Shown one piece after another: positions 24,246 to 36,800 of a stretch of DNA of 64,000 bases. Origin of the DNA: Limonium bicolor (taxonomy: Eukaryota > Streptophyta > Magnoliopsida > Caryophyllales > Plumbaginaceae). The first letter of the stretch is position 1; every line of letters starts with the position of its first letter. The stretch spans positions 146,507,485-146,571,484 of the forward strand of contig CM041779.1 in assembly GCA_023374045.1 (NCBI GenBank). Reading direction: 5' to 3'. The notes below the pieces were generated by a model. It was not told the DNA's origin. It saw only the letters and a program-made list of their open reading frames with translations, and searched no databases. A program made the translations under genes and the position numbers.

Positions 24246-24690
24246 GATCCAAACATCTATCAAATGAATATCTAATAATCCAAACATCTACCAAAGATTA
24301 TAAATTCAGAAAAGTATAACAACAAGTTTATTCCACGTCCAAACATCCACCAAAGATTATAAAACAAGAAAAGTATAACAACATTTTATTCCACGTCCAA
24401 ACATCTACCAAAGATTATAAATCCAGAAAAGTATAACAACACGTTTATTCCACGTCCAAACATCTACCTAAGATTATAAATCCAGAAAAGTATAACAACA
24501 CGCTTATTCCACGTCCAAACATCTACCAAAATTATAAATCCAGAAAAGTATAACAACACGTTTATTCCACGTCCAAACATCTACCAAAGATTATAAATCC
24601 TGAAAAGTATAACAACACGTTTATTCCACGTCCAAACATCTACCAAAGATTATAAATCCATAAAGTATAACAACACGTTTATTCCACGTC
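24246..24690 (+). repeat. 59-bp exon-derived minisatellite, PMD copy 2 (7 units)
   Basis: There are seven units of the same PMD-exon-derived monomer as in copy 1, with the same unit-specific variants in the same order (for example the cgcttattcc unit). The array was therefore copied with the large duplication and not expanded independently. Confidence 0.8.
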
Positions 24691-24878
24691 CGAACCCCAC
24701 TTTGGTGAGTTATATCTTGATCGAGATTACTATCCTAGTAATCGTAGTTGGAATTGGCATTACTTCAATCACGGAATGCCAGAGGAGGAGCGAAGAGTCA
24801 TTGAACAAGAGATTGATGAGGTGTTTCAACACCCTCTCCATCTGGGATTCATACTCATACATGTATGGTGGCTCTTAG
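24691..24878 (+). pseudogene. Second, decayed terminal PMD exon (copy 2)
   Basis: This equals 7323-7514. It has the gaggaggagcg...gatgaggtgtttcaacacc...ctgggattcata pattern of the terminal PMD exon, directly after the minisatellite. Confidence 0.65.
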
Positions 24879-25130
24879 TTTTTAGCTTTGCACAATGTAA
24901 CAAACTTCATTAGCATTTGTTAGATATTTATTCGATTTATGTTAATGTGCGATCACTATTTGTGTTTTTATTTTAGACGATCATGGTCATTTAACAAATG
25001 TCCTAGAATTCAAACCCATGCATCAGAGAAATCAAAGTGAATATCGAATAATCCAAACATCTACCAAGTGGAACAAACCTAATGTTTATGTCACGAGAAC
25101 TGAAATATATCCAAATGTAGAAATTCCAAC

Positions 25131-25555
25131 AACTTGTATTGAACACAAGGTGTGATTAATGTTGGTATGTTGTACGCTTATGAGGAGAAGCAGTTTGCTA
25201 CATTTTTTGTTTCCAAGTGTGGTCATTCTGGATGATTAATGAAATATCTAGCATAAAACAATTTAAGGTCTTTACATTTGGATATATTTTACTTCTCGTG
25301 GTAGTAACTTCAGAAACAACTTGTATTGAACACAAGGTGTGATTAATGTAGGTATGTTGTACGCTGATGATAAGGAGCAGTTTCTGCTACATTTTTTTGT
25401 TCCAAGTGTGGTCATTCTGGATGATTAATGAAACTTCTAGCATAAAACAATTTAAGGTCTTTACATTTGGATATATTTAAGTTCTCGTGGTAGTAACTTC
25501 AGAAACAACTTGTATTGAACACAAGGTGTGGTTAATGTTGGTATGTTGTACGCTG
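25131..25555 (+). repeat. 188-bp tandem array, copy 2
   Basis: This is the same array as 7771-8190: two full units and one partial, each starting near CTTGTATTGAACACAAGG. Confidence 0.7.
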
Positions 25556-25564
25556 ATGAGGAGA

Positions 25565-26110
25565 GCATATTAGAGAATTGAAAGTGAATATCGAACAAAC
25601 CTCATGTTTATGTCACGAGAACAGAAATATATCCAAATGTAGAAATTCCTAACAAAAGTCCTAGAATTCAAACCCCATGCATCAGAGAATTGAAAGTGAA
25701 CATCTTATATTCCAAATCTACCAAACGGAACAAACCTAATGTTTATGTCTGAAATATGTCCAAATGTAGAAATTCCTAACAAAAGTCCTAGAATTCAAAC
25801 CCCATGCATCAGAGAATTGAAAGTGAATATCGAACAAACCTAATGTTTATGTCACGAGAACTGAAATATCCAAATGTAGAAATTCCTAACAAAAGTCCTA
25901 AATACCCCATGCATTAGTGAATTGAAAAGTGAACATCTAATAATCCAAACATCTACCAAGCGAACAAACCTAATGTTTATGTCACGATACTGAAATATAT
26001 CAAAATGTAGAAATTCCTAACAAAAGTCATAGAATTCGAGCCCAATGCATCAGAGAATTGAAAGTGAATATGGAACAAACCTAATGTTTATGTCAGAGAA
26101 TTGAAAGTAG
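25565..26110 (+). repeat. 110-130 bp tandem array, copy 2
   Basis: This is the same irregular array as 8205-8755, with a few bases fewer in two units. Confidence 0.7.
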
Positions 26111-26278
26111 GGTTCATTCCGAGCAGCAGTCATTTAAACGCTTTCTTGATCCTAAGTTACATTGTTTGTGAGGAAATGATCACGATTATTACTTCTTTTA
26201 CTTAATTATATATTTTGATTTGTTAGGAGGTTTCTTAAATCCTAAAATCACTCAACTATATAACAAAATATTGGAAAT

Positions 26279-26526
26279 ACAAAATGCCACAAAACGTGTC
26301 AAATAAAGACACTATATTGTTCAACTCGTGTCAAATTAAATCACTATGTTGTTCAACTAGTGACACATAAAATCACGAGTTGAGCTAGGTCTTCATTTTA
26401 TTTGTCACGAGTTGAGCAATGTAGTGATTTAATTTGACACGAGTTGAACAATATAGTGATTTAATTTGACACGAGTTGAGCAAAATAGTGACTTTGTTCG
26501 ATACGTTTTTTTGGCATTTTAGTAAC
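26279..26526. mobile_element. Foldback MITE-like hairpin, copy 2
   Basis: This has the same inverted ends and cacgagttgaacaatatagtg sub-repeats as 8924-9171. Confidence 0.55.
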
Positions 26527-27210
26527 AAAGAAATGACTGTTAAAACCGTTTCATATATTGATTTTTATTTTTTTAAAGAAAAACGGGTGCCCTAACACTA
26601 TTCCGGATAGTTTGGTAAAAAAAAATTATACTGCAGTTAGTAAAATCACTATTCATCAAGTATAAACTTCTTTAATTAAATCACAAGTGTATATCAATTA
26701 ATGAAAAAAAGCTACACCCCACTTGTTACATGTTTAAAATTAGTAAAATAATTAATTGGTGTAAATTAATTGGTGTAAATTATGGTACTATATTGGTCTA
26801 AATTTGTAGAAAAATTAGTATAAATTATGTGTTTAAAACTCTATATTCTTTTTATGGTACAAAATAATTTTGAAAAAAATCTAAGAAATATTTACTTTTT
26901 TTCAATGTTGTATGATATTTTAATAATTTTTTATAATATTTTAAATATATTTTTATAGTTATCTATATTCTATAGTATTTTGTATTTTTTGTGAATTTTA
27001 GTGAATTTTTTAACACTTAGGGGCATATTGTGAACTTTAAAGTACTTTGAAAACTAGTAGGGGTATTTTTGTATTTTTTGCTTCTGGTCAATGACATAGT
27101 GGTATTTCATGGACTTTTGAAAAAATATAGTGGCATTTCGTGACTTTCTTTCTTTGAGTGGCATTTCATGAATTAGCCAAAAATATAATGGCATTTCATG
27201 AAATTTCCCT

Positions 27211-27708
27211 TCAAAATATGAGAGATGACGGGTGGGAAAAAATTTTCCCCAAGGTTCTTGACTTTTGCTCTAAATATAATATTGAAGTTTCAGATATGAA
27301 TGCTACGTATATTCCCCAAGGAAGATCTGAGAGATTTGCTCAACATTGCACATATTTTCATCACTATCAGATTGAGGTGTTTCTTGCAATCATTGATCTT
27401 CAGCTTCAAGAATTTAACAATCAGTTTGATGAGACAAATATGGAGTTGCTTATTTGGATGACAAGCAAAAAGGTGCTACAGTTGTCAAAGATACCAGGTT
27501 TTCAAACCTAAAAGATATTGGTCAACTTTCAATGAAGTTGGTGGAGACTTCTAAGCACCTTATATATTCAGAAGTATATAAGCTATTGAAGTTAGTGTTG
27601 GTTCTTCCAGTAGCGACGACAAGTGTTGAAAGAGGATTTTTTGCATTGACTTTTGTAAAGAGTAAACTCGTAACAGCATTGAAGATCGATTTTAAATTGA
27701 TTGTTTAG
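27211..27708 (+). pseudogene. hAT transposase C-terminal remnant, copy c
   Basis: This matches copy a almost base for base, including the frame change at about 27455 and the LPVATTSVERGF block. It is followed at once by L4. Confidence 0.8.
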
Positions 27709-27710
27709 TT

Positions 27711-30452
27711 TGTAACACCCCCGTCTATTAATCCTAACTCTCACCATAATCGCTTCGCAACAGTAATTAAAAATACATTAATCACAACACTCGCAGCGGA
27801 ACACTCTCACTAACTAGGCGGGTGTCACAACCATCCATCCGTCTGCTTAACCATCCATCCGCAGTGATGACGAGGTTAACACAACTCATGATAAATCCAC
27901 ATAACTCTAAGAACTAGTGAGCAACTATCAAGATTCAATTATACATCGATCATCACTTGACGTATCTATTACAATGACATAATCCATGATTCCTCCTACA
28001 CATATCGACTAGTCAAATTTAAAGCCATACCCAATCCCGCACTCCGGAGTCAATCAAGGTACACCTGCAAAATGTGGTTGCCAAAAGGCTCAGCACGAGG
28101 CTGAGTATGTTGAATTATATGATCCTAATTGTCTTTAGGCCACATGAGTTAATTAGCCGTCTTGATTAGCATGCTATTCAATTTTCATGTTGTTCCAGTT
28201 TACAAGTATATAGAAAAGACTGTAAAAGCAGAATGTAAACACGCAACATTCACCAAGTAATTCACCACAAACAACATATTAATAACCATGCACAATAGTC
28301 GCCAGATCGAAATCGTAATCGCAAGTTCGTTATTCAATCGTCTGGAGCCCCGCTCCCACCAACTCTCTCATCATCCTTTGGGTGTCACGTTAGATGGACA
28401 ATTCCCCATTAACACCTCACCAAGTTTAGTCATTATTGGACAGTAGTCCCATTGACAATGATTCGAGATCATTTGACTTCCCCGACGTCTCGTGAGAAAC
28501 GTCCGTGTGGCCCGAAGCCGTACCTATGTTAGTACCCAACGCCAACGATCTAAGACGGTCATCGAATTCCTCAACGAGGGGCTCCATGCCTGGACTCCCC
28601 ACTGGTGATCACACTGCGCAACCTGCTGAAACGGATGCAGACCAGGATTTTCTCCGTACATTATCACACCACACACACCAAACAATCCCAACACACACAG
28701 ACAGTTACGGACACCAACCACCAATCATCACTACCATTTTTCTCCATAGTTAAGTTTTTAAAAAAAACCGACTCATCATTATTAGTTGTAAGTTTCACTG
28801 GAGAATGCCTTTGATTTATTCGATGCCCCGTAGGGTCTTACACATCCTAGGAGAGAATCTAGGTTATATTCATGTTCTGTGCCAATGCTCTAAGGTTGGT
28901 ATTACCGAACCTTTTTTCCTAAATTTTAAGTCTTAGGTAAATTGAACATTATAGACAGTGTCGTACTTTAATGCGTTACCATCCTTGCTCGTATCGTAGT
29001 CGATTAATAATTGATATCCATAGCCAAAGGCGTTCGTGCACGGTAATCAGACGCTAAATAATCGAGCAGATGACATTACATAAGCACATGCATTTTCAAC
29101 CATATCATCTTAAGCAATAGCACACAGATGTCTGAACTCAAAGAATCCATCAGGGTCACACCCATAGAATCCAACATACCTTACAACACACCGTTGTCGC
29201 TCGCGTGATAACCCCCGCGTAGGCTCTAACGCTCACAGTGCTCGTGTCTACCCACTCGTCTTTGGTATACACATGTTCTAATATCAGTACGTATGTGGTA
29301 TTTCGTATTTACTTAACTAATCTAGACCAAACCCGTACTTCCAACCCGTGCCTAAGTCTTAATTGACCTCTTGTTTATCTCGATGGTCGTTAGCCTTAAG
29401 GATTTAGATTTCACCCACTCGTTTAGTTTACGAGTGCATAATTTTTGTTACGGTAGTATTATTTACCACATGGAAATTTGTTCACGTTTTGTTTACGTAA
29501 TTATCGGTTTACATGCATACGGGAAAACGTTACGTTGTATGCATGACGTTTAAACATTCCGCATACAAACTAATTAGCGTAGTTATATTTACGTAAGTAC
29601 GCGGCTTATCTATACATATATATTACAAACAATTACGTATATATATAGTTGTAACTATACGTCATTGTTTATGTACTGTTCGCGTGCATGTAAAATATTA
29701 CCCCACTATAAACATTTACAATACGGTTGTCATTACATTTACGATTCTTCCACTCGTAGTAGCACAATCTGTATGTGGCTTGTTATTCATACTATATCCT
29801 CATGCTAAGTTACAAGTTCACATTATAAAATTTTATAGAGTCCCTCTTATAATATATCTTTTCATACTTGATATAATGTCTCATTATATCATCCAAAACT
29901 TTAATATATTATGTTCAAACTTTAAAATTCCCTAAACAGCCTGTATATATTGTTGGTAATGACAATCTCTTCCCTTCATAGTTTGATTATTTATGAGATT
30001 AACCCATATATTAAAAACATTACATTTATAGTCTTATTAAATTATAACTTAAGGTTTCAAACATTATTATATACATATATTGTGTATATAATTTCCGAGT
30101 AGCCCAATATTCTTCCGGAAATTCCTATGTCATCATCTCACATGTTTTGTATATTCACAAAACTACCCCATATTCCACACTTGTTATATTATTTACCTTA
30201 TTAATATATAACATAAGGTATCTTACATTATATATACATACATATGTATATTTATTTGCGGGTAATCCCTCAGCTTATTCAAGTTTGATTGTTCCCACTC
30301 GCATCTTTCTTTATTTACACTTAACCCACCTTAATTCCATAAACTTACAATTTAATCCTTAAACTTATGTTATATAATCTATTTATTTAAAATACCAAAC
30401 CAGCCTCTAAATTCCCCATAAATTGCGTACAACCCCTATAATATCTCAAATT
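27711..30452 (-). mobile_element. L4: antisense LTR-like segment ending at the dyad
   Basis: It starts TGTAACACCCCCGTC and is collinear with L2 and L3 as far as tatctcaaatt. It stops exactly where the CACTA-like element begins at 30453. An AC-rich insertion of about 50 bp near 28670-28735 is absent from all other L copies. Confidence 0.6.
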
Positions 30453-30657
30453 CACTAGAAACACGCTAACACAACAGAAGGACTCTAAATTCCCCATAAA
30501 TTGCGCAGGAATTCCTTCTGATTACGCTCCTTAGGTCTCCTTAGGGCATAATGTGACCGACGGGTCTGTTAGCTGTCTCTATGACTTCTGCTGCGGGATC
30601 TTCGGATCCATAGGACGTTGTGTGAGTCCTTCTGTTTGTTAGCGTGTTTTTCTAGTG
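30453..30657. mobile_element. CACTA-type miniature element at the centre of the inverted repeat
   Basis: The left end starts CACTAGAAACACGCTAACA and the right end finishes GCGTGTTTTTCTAGTG. The inverted ends of about 32 bp extend through cagaaggact/agtccttctg. The length is 205 bp and there is no ORF. Flanks are caaatt on the left and aatttt on the right, which mirror each other rather than forming a 3-bp direct duplication. The interior also has 21 bases equal to L sequence (ctaaattccccataaattgc at 30483). Confidence 0.7.
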
Positions 30658-33304
30658 AATTTTGAGATACTTATAGGGGTTGTACGCAATTTATGGGGAA
30701 TTTAGAGGCTGGTTTGGTATTTTAAATAAATAGATTGTATAACATAAAGTTTAAGGATTAAATTGTAAGTTTATGGAATTAAGGTGGGTTAAAGTGTAAA
30801 TAAAGAAAGATGCGAGTGAACAATCAAACTTGAATAAGCTGAGGGATTACCGCAAATATAAATATACATATGTATGTATATTATAATGTTAAGATATTTA
30901 TGTTATAAATTAATAAGGTAAATAATATAACAAGTATGGAATATGGGGTAGTTTTGTGAATATACCATGTGAGATGACATAGGAATTTCCGGAAGAATAT
31001 TGGGCTACTCGGAAATTATATACACATTATATGTATATAATAATGTTTGAAAACCTTAAGTTATAATTTAATAAGACTAGAAATGTAATGTTTATAATAT
31101 ATGGGTTAATCTCATAAATAATCAAACTATGAAGGGAAGAGATTGTCGTTACCAATATATACAGGCTGTTTAGGGAATTTTAAAGTTTGAACATAATATA
31201 TTATAAAGTTTTGGATGATATAATGAGACATTATATCAAGTATGAAAGAATATATTATAAGAGGGACTCTATAAAATTTTATAATGTGAGCTTGTAACTT
31301 AGCATGAGGATATAGTATGAATAACAAGCCACATACGAGATTGTGCTACTACGAGTGGAAACGTAAATGTAATGACAACCGTATTGTAAATGTTTACAGT
31401 GGGGTAATATTTTACATGCACGCGAACAGTACATAAACAATGACGTATAGGTACAACTATATATATATACGTAATTGTTTGTATATATATGTATAGATAA
31501 GCCGTACTTACTAAATATAACTACGCTAATTAGTTTGTATAGCGGAATGTTTAAACGTCATGCATACAACGTAAGGTTATTCCCGTATGCATGTAAACCG
31601 ATAATTACGTAAACAAAACGTGAACAAAATTTCCATGTGGTAAATAATACTACCGTAGCAAAAATACGCACTCGTAAACTATAACGAGTGGCTGAAATCT
31701 AAATCCTTAAGGCTAACGACCATCGAGATAAACAAGAGGTCAATTAAGACTTAGACACGGGTTGGAAGTACGGGTTGGTCTAGATTAGAAGTAAATACGA
31801 AATACGCACATACGTACTGATATTAGAACAATGTGTATACCAAGATACGAGTGGGTAGACACGAGCACTGTGAGCGTTAGAGCCTACGCGGGGAATATCA
31901 CGCGAGCGACAACGGTGGTATATTTGGATTCTATGGTTGAACCCTGATGGATTCTTTGAGTTCAGACATCTGTGTGCTAATTGCTTAAGTGATATGGTTG
32001 AAAATGCATGTGCTTATGTAATGTTATCTGCTCGATTATTTAGCGTCTGATTACCGGTGCACGAACGCCTTTGGCTATGGATATCAATTATTAATCGACT
32101 ACGATACGAGCAAGGATGGTAACGCATTAAAGTACGACACTGTCTATAATATTCAATTTACCTAGACTTAAAATTAGGAAGAAAGGTTCGGTAATACCAA
32201 CCTTAGAGCATTGGCACAGAACATGAATATAACCTAGATCTCTCCTTGGTATGTGTAAGACCCTACGGGGCATCAATAAATAAAAAGGTATTCTCCAATG
32301 AACTTACAACTAATAATGATGAGTTTAAAACACTTAACTATGGAGAAATGGTGGTTGATGAGGTGGTGTGATATATGTATGGAGAAATCCTGGTCTGCAT
32401 CCGTTCAGCAGGTTGCGCAGTGTGATCACCAGGGGAGTCCAGGCATGGAGCCCTCGTTGAGGAATCGATGATCATCTTAGATCGTTGGCGTTGGGTACTA
32501 ACGTAGGTACACGGCTTCGGGCCACACGGACGTTTCTCACGAGACGTCGGGGAAGTCAAATGATCTCGAATCATTGACAATGGGACTACTGTCCAATAAT
32601 AACTAAAACTTGGTGAGGTGTTAATGGGGAATTGTCCATCTAACGTGACACCCAAAGGATGATGAGAGAGTTGGTGGAGCGGGGCTCCAGACGATTGAAT
32701 AACGAACTTGCGATTACGATTTTCTGGCGACTATTGTGCATGGTTATTAATATGTTGTTTGTGGTGAACTGGTTGCGTGTTTACATTCCGCTTTTACAGT
32801 CTTTTTATATATTGTAAACTGGAACAACATGAAAATTGAATAGCATGCTAATCAAGACGGCTAATTAACTCATGTGGCCTAAAGGCAATTAGGATCATAT
32901 ATTCAACATACTCAGCCTCGTGCTGAGCCTTTTGGCAACCACATTTTGCAGGTGTACCTTGATTGACTCCGGAGTGCGGGATTGGGTATGGCTTTAAATT
33001 TGACTAGTCGATATGTGTAGGAGGAATCATGGATTATGTCATTGTAATAGATACATCAAGTGATGATCGATGTATAATTGAATCTTGATAGTGCTCACTA
33101 GTTCTTAGAGTTATGTGGATTTATCATGAGTTGTGTTAACCTCGTCATCACTGCGGATGGATGGTTAAGCAGACGGATGGATGGTTGTGACACCCGCCTA
33201 GTTAGTGAGAGTGTTCCGCTGCGAGTGTTGTGATTAATGTATTTTTAATTACTGTTGCGAAGCGATTATGGTGAGAGTTAGGATTAATAGACGGGGGTGT
33301 TACA
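30658..33304 (+). mobile_element. L5: inverted copy of the LTR-like segment (right arm)
   Basis: This is the reverse complement of L4, starting aattttgagatac and ending GGGGGTGTTACA at 33304. In this orientation the LTR-like 3' end (TGTTACA) reads normally. Differences from L4 are scattered point changes and indels, so the arms are not identical. Confidence 0.6.
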
Positions 33305-33306
33305 AA

Positions 33307-33801
33307 CTAAACAATCAATTTAAAATCGATCTTCAATGTTGTTACGAGTTTACTCTTTACAAAAGTCAATGCAAAAAATCCTCTTTCAACACTTGTCGTC
33401 GCTACTGGAAGAACCAACACTAACTTCAATAGCTTATATACTTCTGAATATATAAGGTGCTTAGAAGTCTCCACCAACTTCATTGAAAGTTGACCAATAT
33501 CTTTTAGGTTTGAAAACCTGGTATCTTTGACAACTGTAGCACCTTTTTGCTTGTCATCCAAATAAGCAACTCCATATTTGTCTCATCAAACTGATTGTTA
33601 AATTCTTGAAGCTAAGATCAATGATTGCAAGAAACACCTTAATCTGATAGTGATGAAAATATGTGCAATGTCGAGCAAATCTCTTAGATCTTCCTTGGGG
33701 AATATACGCATTCATATCTGAAACTTCAATATTATATTTAGAGCAAAAGTCAAGAACCTTGGGGAAAATTTTTTCCCACCCGTCATCTCTCATATTTTGA
33801 A
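33307..33801 (-). pseudogene. hAT transposase C-terminal remnant, right-arm copy
   Basis: This is the inverted counterpart of copy c. On the minus strand it reads MRDDGWEKIFPKVLDFC, then the frame change, then VLPVATTSVERGFFALTFV. A base lost near 33720 and another near 33613 break the upstream frame further. Confidence 0.8.
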
Positions 33802-34239
33802 GGGAAATTTCATGAAATGCCATTATATTTTTGGCTAATTCATGAAATGCCACTCAAAAAAGAAGTCACGAAATGCCACTATATTTTTTCAAAAGTCCAT
33901 GAAATACCACTATGTCATTGACCAGAAGCAAAAAATACAAAATACCCCTACTAGTTATCAAAGTACTTTTAAAGTTCACAATATGCCCCTAAGTGTTAAA
34001 AATTCACTAAAATTCACAAAAAATACAAAATACTATAGAATATAGATAACTATAAAAATATATTTAAAATATTATAAAAAATTATTAAAATATCATACAA
34101 CATTGAAAAAAAGTAAATATTTCTTAGATTTTTTTCAAAATTATTTTGTACCATAAAAAAGAATATAGAGTTTTAAACACATAATTTATACTAATTTTTC
34201 TACAAATTTAGACCAATATAGTACCATAATTTATACCAA

Positions 34240-34515
34240 TTAATTGTCATAATTTATACAAATAATTGTCATAATTTTTACCATAAATCATATTAACGTT
34301 TTAAACATGTAACAAAGTGTGGGTGTAGCTTTTTTTCATTAATTGATATACACTTGTGATTTAATTAAAGAAGTTTATACTTGATGAATAGTGATTTTAC
34401 TAACTGCGGTATAATTTTTTTTTTACCAAACTATCCGGAATAGTGTTAGGGCACCCGTTTTTCTTTTAAAAAATAAAAATCGATATATGAAACAGTTTTA
34501 ACAGTCATTTCTTTG
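34240..34515. other. AT-rich linker with MITE-end remnant (right arm)
   Basis: This right-arm version keeps aaatcatattaacgttttaaacatg at about 34286. That matches the end sequence at 56775 and the MITE at 55585 better than the left-arm versions do (ttaaaattagtataaatt). No gene is seen. Confidence 0.4.
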
Positions 34516-34764
34516 TTACTAAAATGCCAAAAAAACGTGTCAAACAAAGTCACTATTTTGCTCAACTCGTGTCAAATTAAATCACTATATTGTTCAACTC
34601 GTGTCAAATTAAATCACTACATTGCTCAACTCGTGACAAATAAAATGAAGACCTAGCTCAACTCGTGATTTTATGTGTCACTAGTTGAACAACATAGTGA
34701 TTTAATTTGACACGAGTTGAACAATATAGTGTCTTTATTTGACACGTTTGTGGCATTTTGTATT
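34516..34764. mobile_element. Foldback MITE-like hairpin, right arm
   Basis: This is the inverted counterpart of 26279-26526, with the same sub-repeats and ends. Confidence 0.55.
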
Positions 34765-34929
34765 TCCAATATTTTGTTATATAGTTGAGTGATTTTGGGA
34801 TCTAAGAAACCTCCTAACAAATCAAAATATATAATTAAGTAAAAGAAGTAATAATCGTGATCATTTCCTCACAAACAATGTAACTTAGGATCAAGAAAGC
34901 GTTTAAATGACTGCTGCTCGGAATGAACC

Positions 34930-35475
34930 CTACTTTCAATTCTCGTGACATAAACATTAGGTTTGTTCCATATTCACTTTCAATTCTCTGATGCATTGGG
35001 TTCGAATTCTATGACTTTTGTTAGGAATTTCTACATTTTGATATATTTCAGTATCGTGACATAAACATTAGGTTTGTTCGCTTGGTAGATGTTTGGATTA
35101 TTAGATGTTCACTTTTCAATTCACTAATGCATGGGGTATTTAGGACTTTTGTTAGGAATTTCTACATTTGGATATATTTCAGTTCTCGTGACATAAACAT
35201 TAGGTTTGTTCGATATTCACTTTCAATTCTCTGATGCATGGGGTTTGAATTCTAGGACTTTTGTTAGGAATTTCTACATTTGGATATTTCAGACATAAAC
35301 ATTAGGTTTGTTCCGTTTGGTAGATGTTTGGAATATAAGATGTTCACTTTCAATTCTCTGATGCATGGGGTTTGAATTCTAGGACTTTTGTTAGGAATTT
35401 CTACATTTGGATATATTTCTGTTCTCGTGACATAAACATGAGGTTTGTTCGATATTCACTTTCAATTCTCTAATA
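34930..35475 (-). repeat. 110-130 bp tandem array, right arm
   Basis: This is the inverted counterpart of 25565-26110. Confidence 0.7.
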
Positions 35476-35489
35476 TGCTCCTCCTCATC

Positions 35490-35915
35490 AGCGTACAACA
35501 TACCAACATTAACCACACCTTGTGTTCAATACAAGTTGTTTCTGAAGTTACTACCACGAGAACTTAAATATATCCAAATGTAAAGACCTTAAATTGTTTT
35601 ATGCTAGAAGTTTCATTAATCATCCAGAATGACCACACTTGGAACAAAAAATGTAGCAGAAACTGCTCCTTATCATCAGCGTACAACATACCTACATTAA
35701 TCACACCTTGTGTTCAATACAAGTTGTTTCGAAGTTACTACCACGAGAAGTAAAATATATCCAAATGTAAAGACCTTAAATTGTTTTATGCTAGATATTT
35801 CATTAATCATCCAGAATGACCACACTTGGAAACAAAAAATGTAGCAGAAACTGCTCTCCTCATAAGCGTACAACATACCAACATTAATCACACCTTGTGT
35901 TCAATACAAGTTGTT
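35490..35915 (-). repeat. 188-bp tandem array, right arm
   Basis: This is the inverted counterpart of 25131-25555, with two units and a partial one. Confidence 0.7.
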
Positions 35916-36168
35916 AGGAATTTCTACATTTGGATATATTTCAGTTCTCGTGACATAAACATTAGGTTTGTTCCACTTGGTAGATGTTTGGATTATTCGA
36001 TATTCACTTTGATTTCTCTGATGCATTGGGTTTGAATTCTAGGACATTTGTTAGAATGACCATGATCGTCTAAAATAAAAACACAAATAGTGATCGCACA
36101 TTAACATAAATCGAATAAATATCTAACAAATGCTAATGAAGTTTGTTACATTGTGCAAAGCTAAAAAC

Positions 36169-36351
36169 TAAGAGCCACCATACATGTATGAGTATGAATC
36201 CCAGATGGAGAGGGTGTTGAAACACCTCATCAATCTTGTTCAATGACTCTTCGCTCCTCCTCTGGCATTCCGTGATTGAAGTAATGCCAATTCCAACTAC
36301 GATTACTAGGATAGTAATCTCGATCAAGATATAACTCACCAAAGTGGGGTC
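36169..36351 (-). pseudogene. Second, decayed terminal PMD exon (right arm)
   Basis: This is the inverted counterpart of 24691-24878. Confidence 0.65.
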
Positions 36352-36800
36352 GGACGTGGAATAAACGTGTTGTTATACTTTATGGATTTATAATCTTTGG
36401 TAGATGTTTGGACGTGGAATAAACGTGTTGTTATACTTTTCTGGATTTATAATCTTTGGTAGATGTTTGGACGTGGAATAAACGTGTTGTTATACTTTTC
36501 TGGATTTATAATTTTGGTAGATGTTTGGATGTGGAATAAGCGTGTTGTTATACTTTTCTGGATTTATAATCTTAGGTAGATGTTTGGACGTGGAATAAAC
36601 GTGTTGTTATACTTTTCTGGATTTATAATCTTTGGTAGATGTTTGGACGTGGAATAAACATGTTGTTATACTTTTCTTGTTTTATAATCTTTGGTAGATG
36701 TTTGGACGTGGAATAAACGTGTTGTTATACTTTTCTGAATTTATAATCTTTGGTAGATGTTTGGATTATTAGATATTCATTTGATAGATGTTTGGATCTA
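36352..36800 (-). repeat. 59-bp exon-derived minisatellite, right arm (7 units)
   Basis: There are seven units of ggacgtggaataaacgtg...tggtagatgtttgg on the plus strand. One unit differs from copies 1 and 2 by a change to ggatgtgg (36528). Confidence 0.8.

Larger units (their letters stand above)
19211..26235 (+). mobile_element. PMD element, copy 2 (5'-truncated; left arm of the inverted repeat)
   Basis: This is collinear with copy 1 at an offset of about 17.37 kb and has the same internal order. It differs by scattered one- to few-base indels. It is the left partner of the large inverted repeat, whose right partner is 34800-46110. Confidence 0.65.

Noticed and set aside
30453..30657. Palindrome as a long-read foldback artefact
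   Set aside because: The arms differ at many sites and one arm alone has a 3.8-kb solo LTR, so they are independent sequences. Confirmation by spanning reads is still needed.
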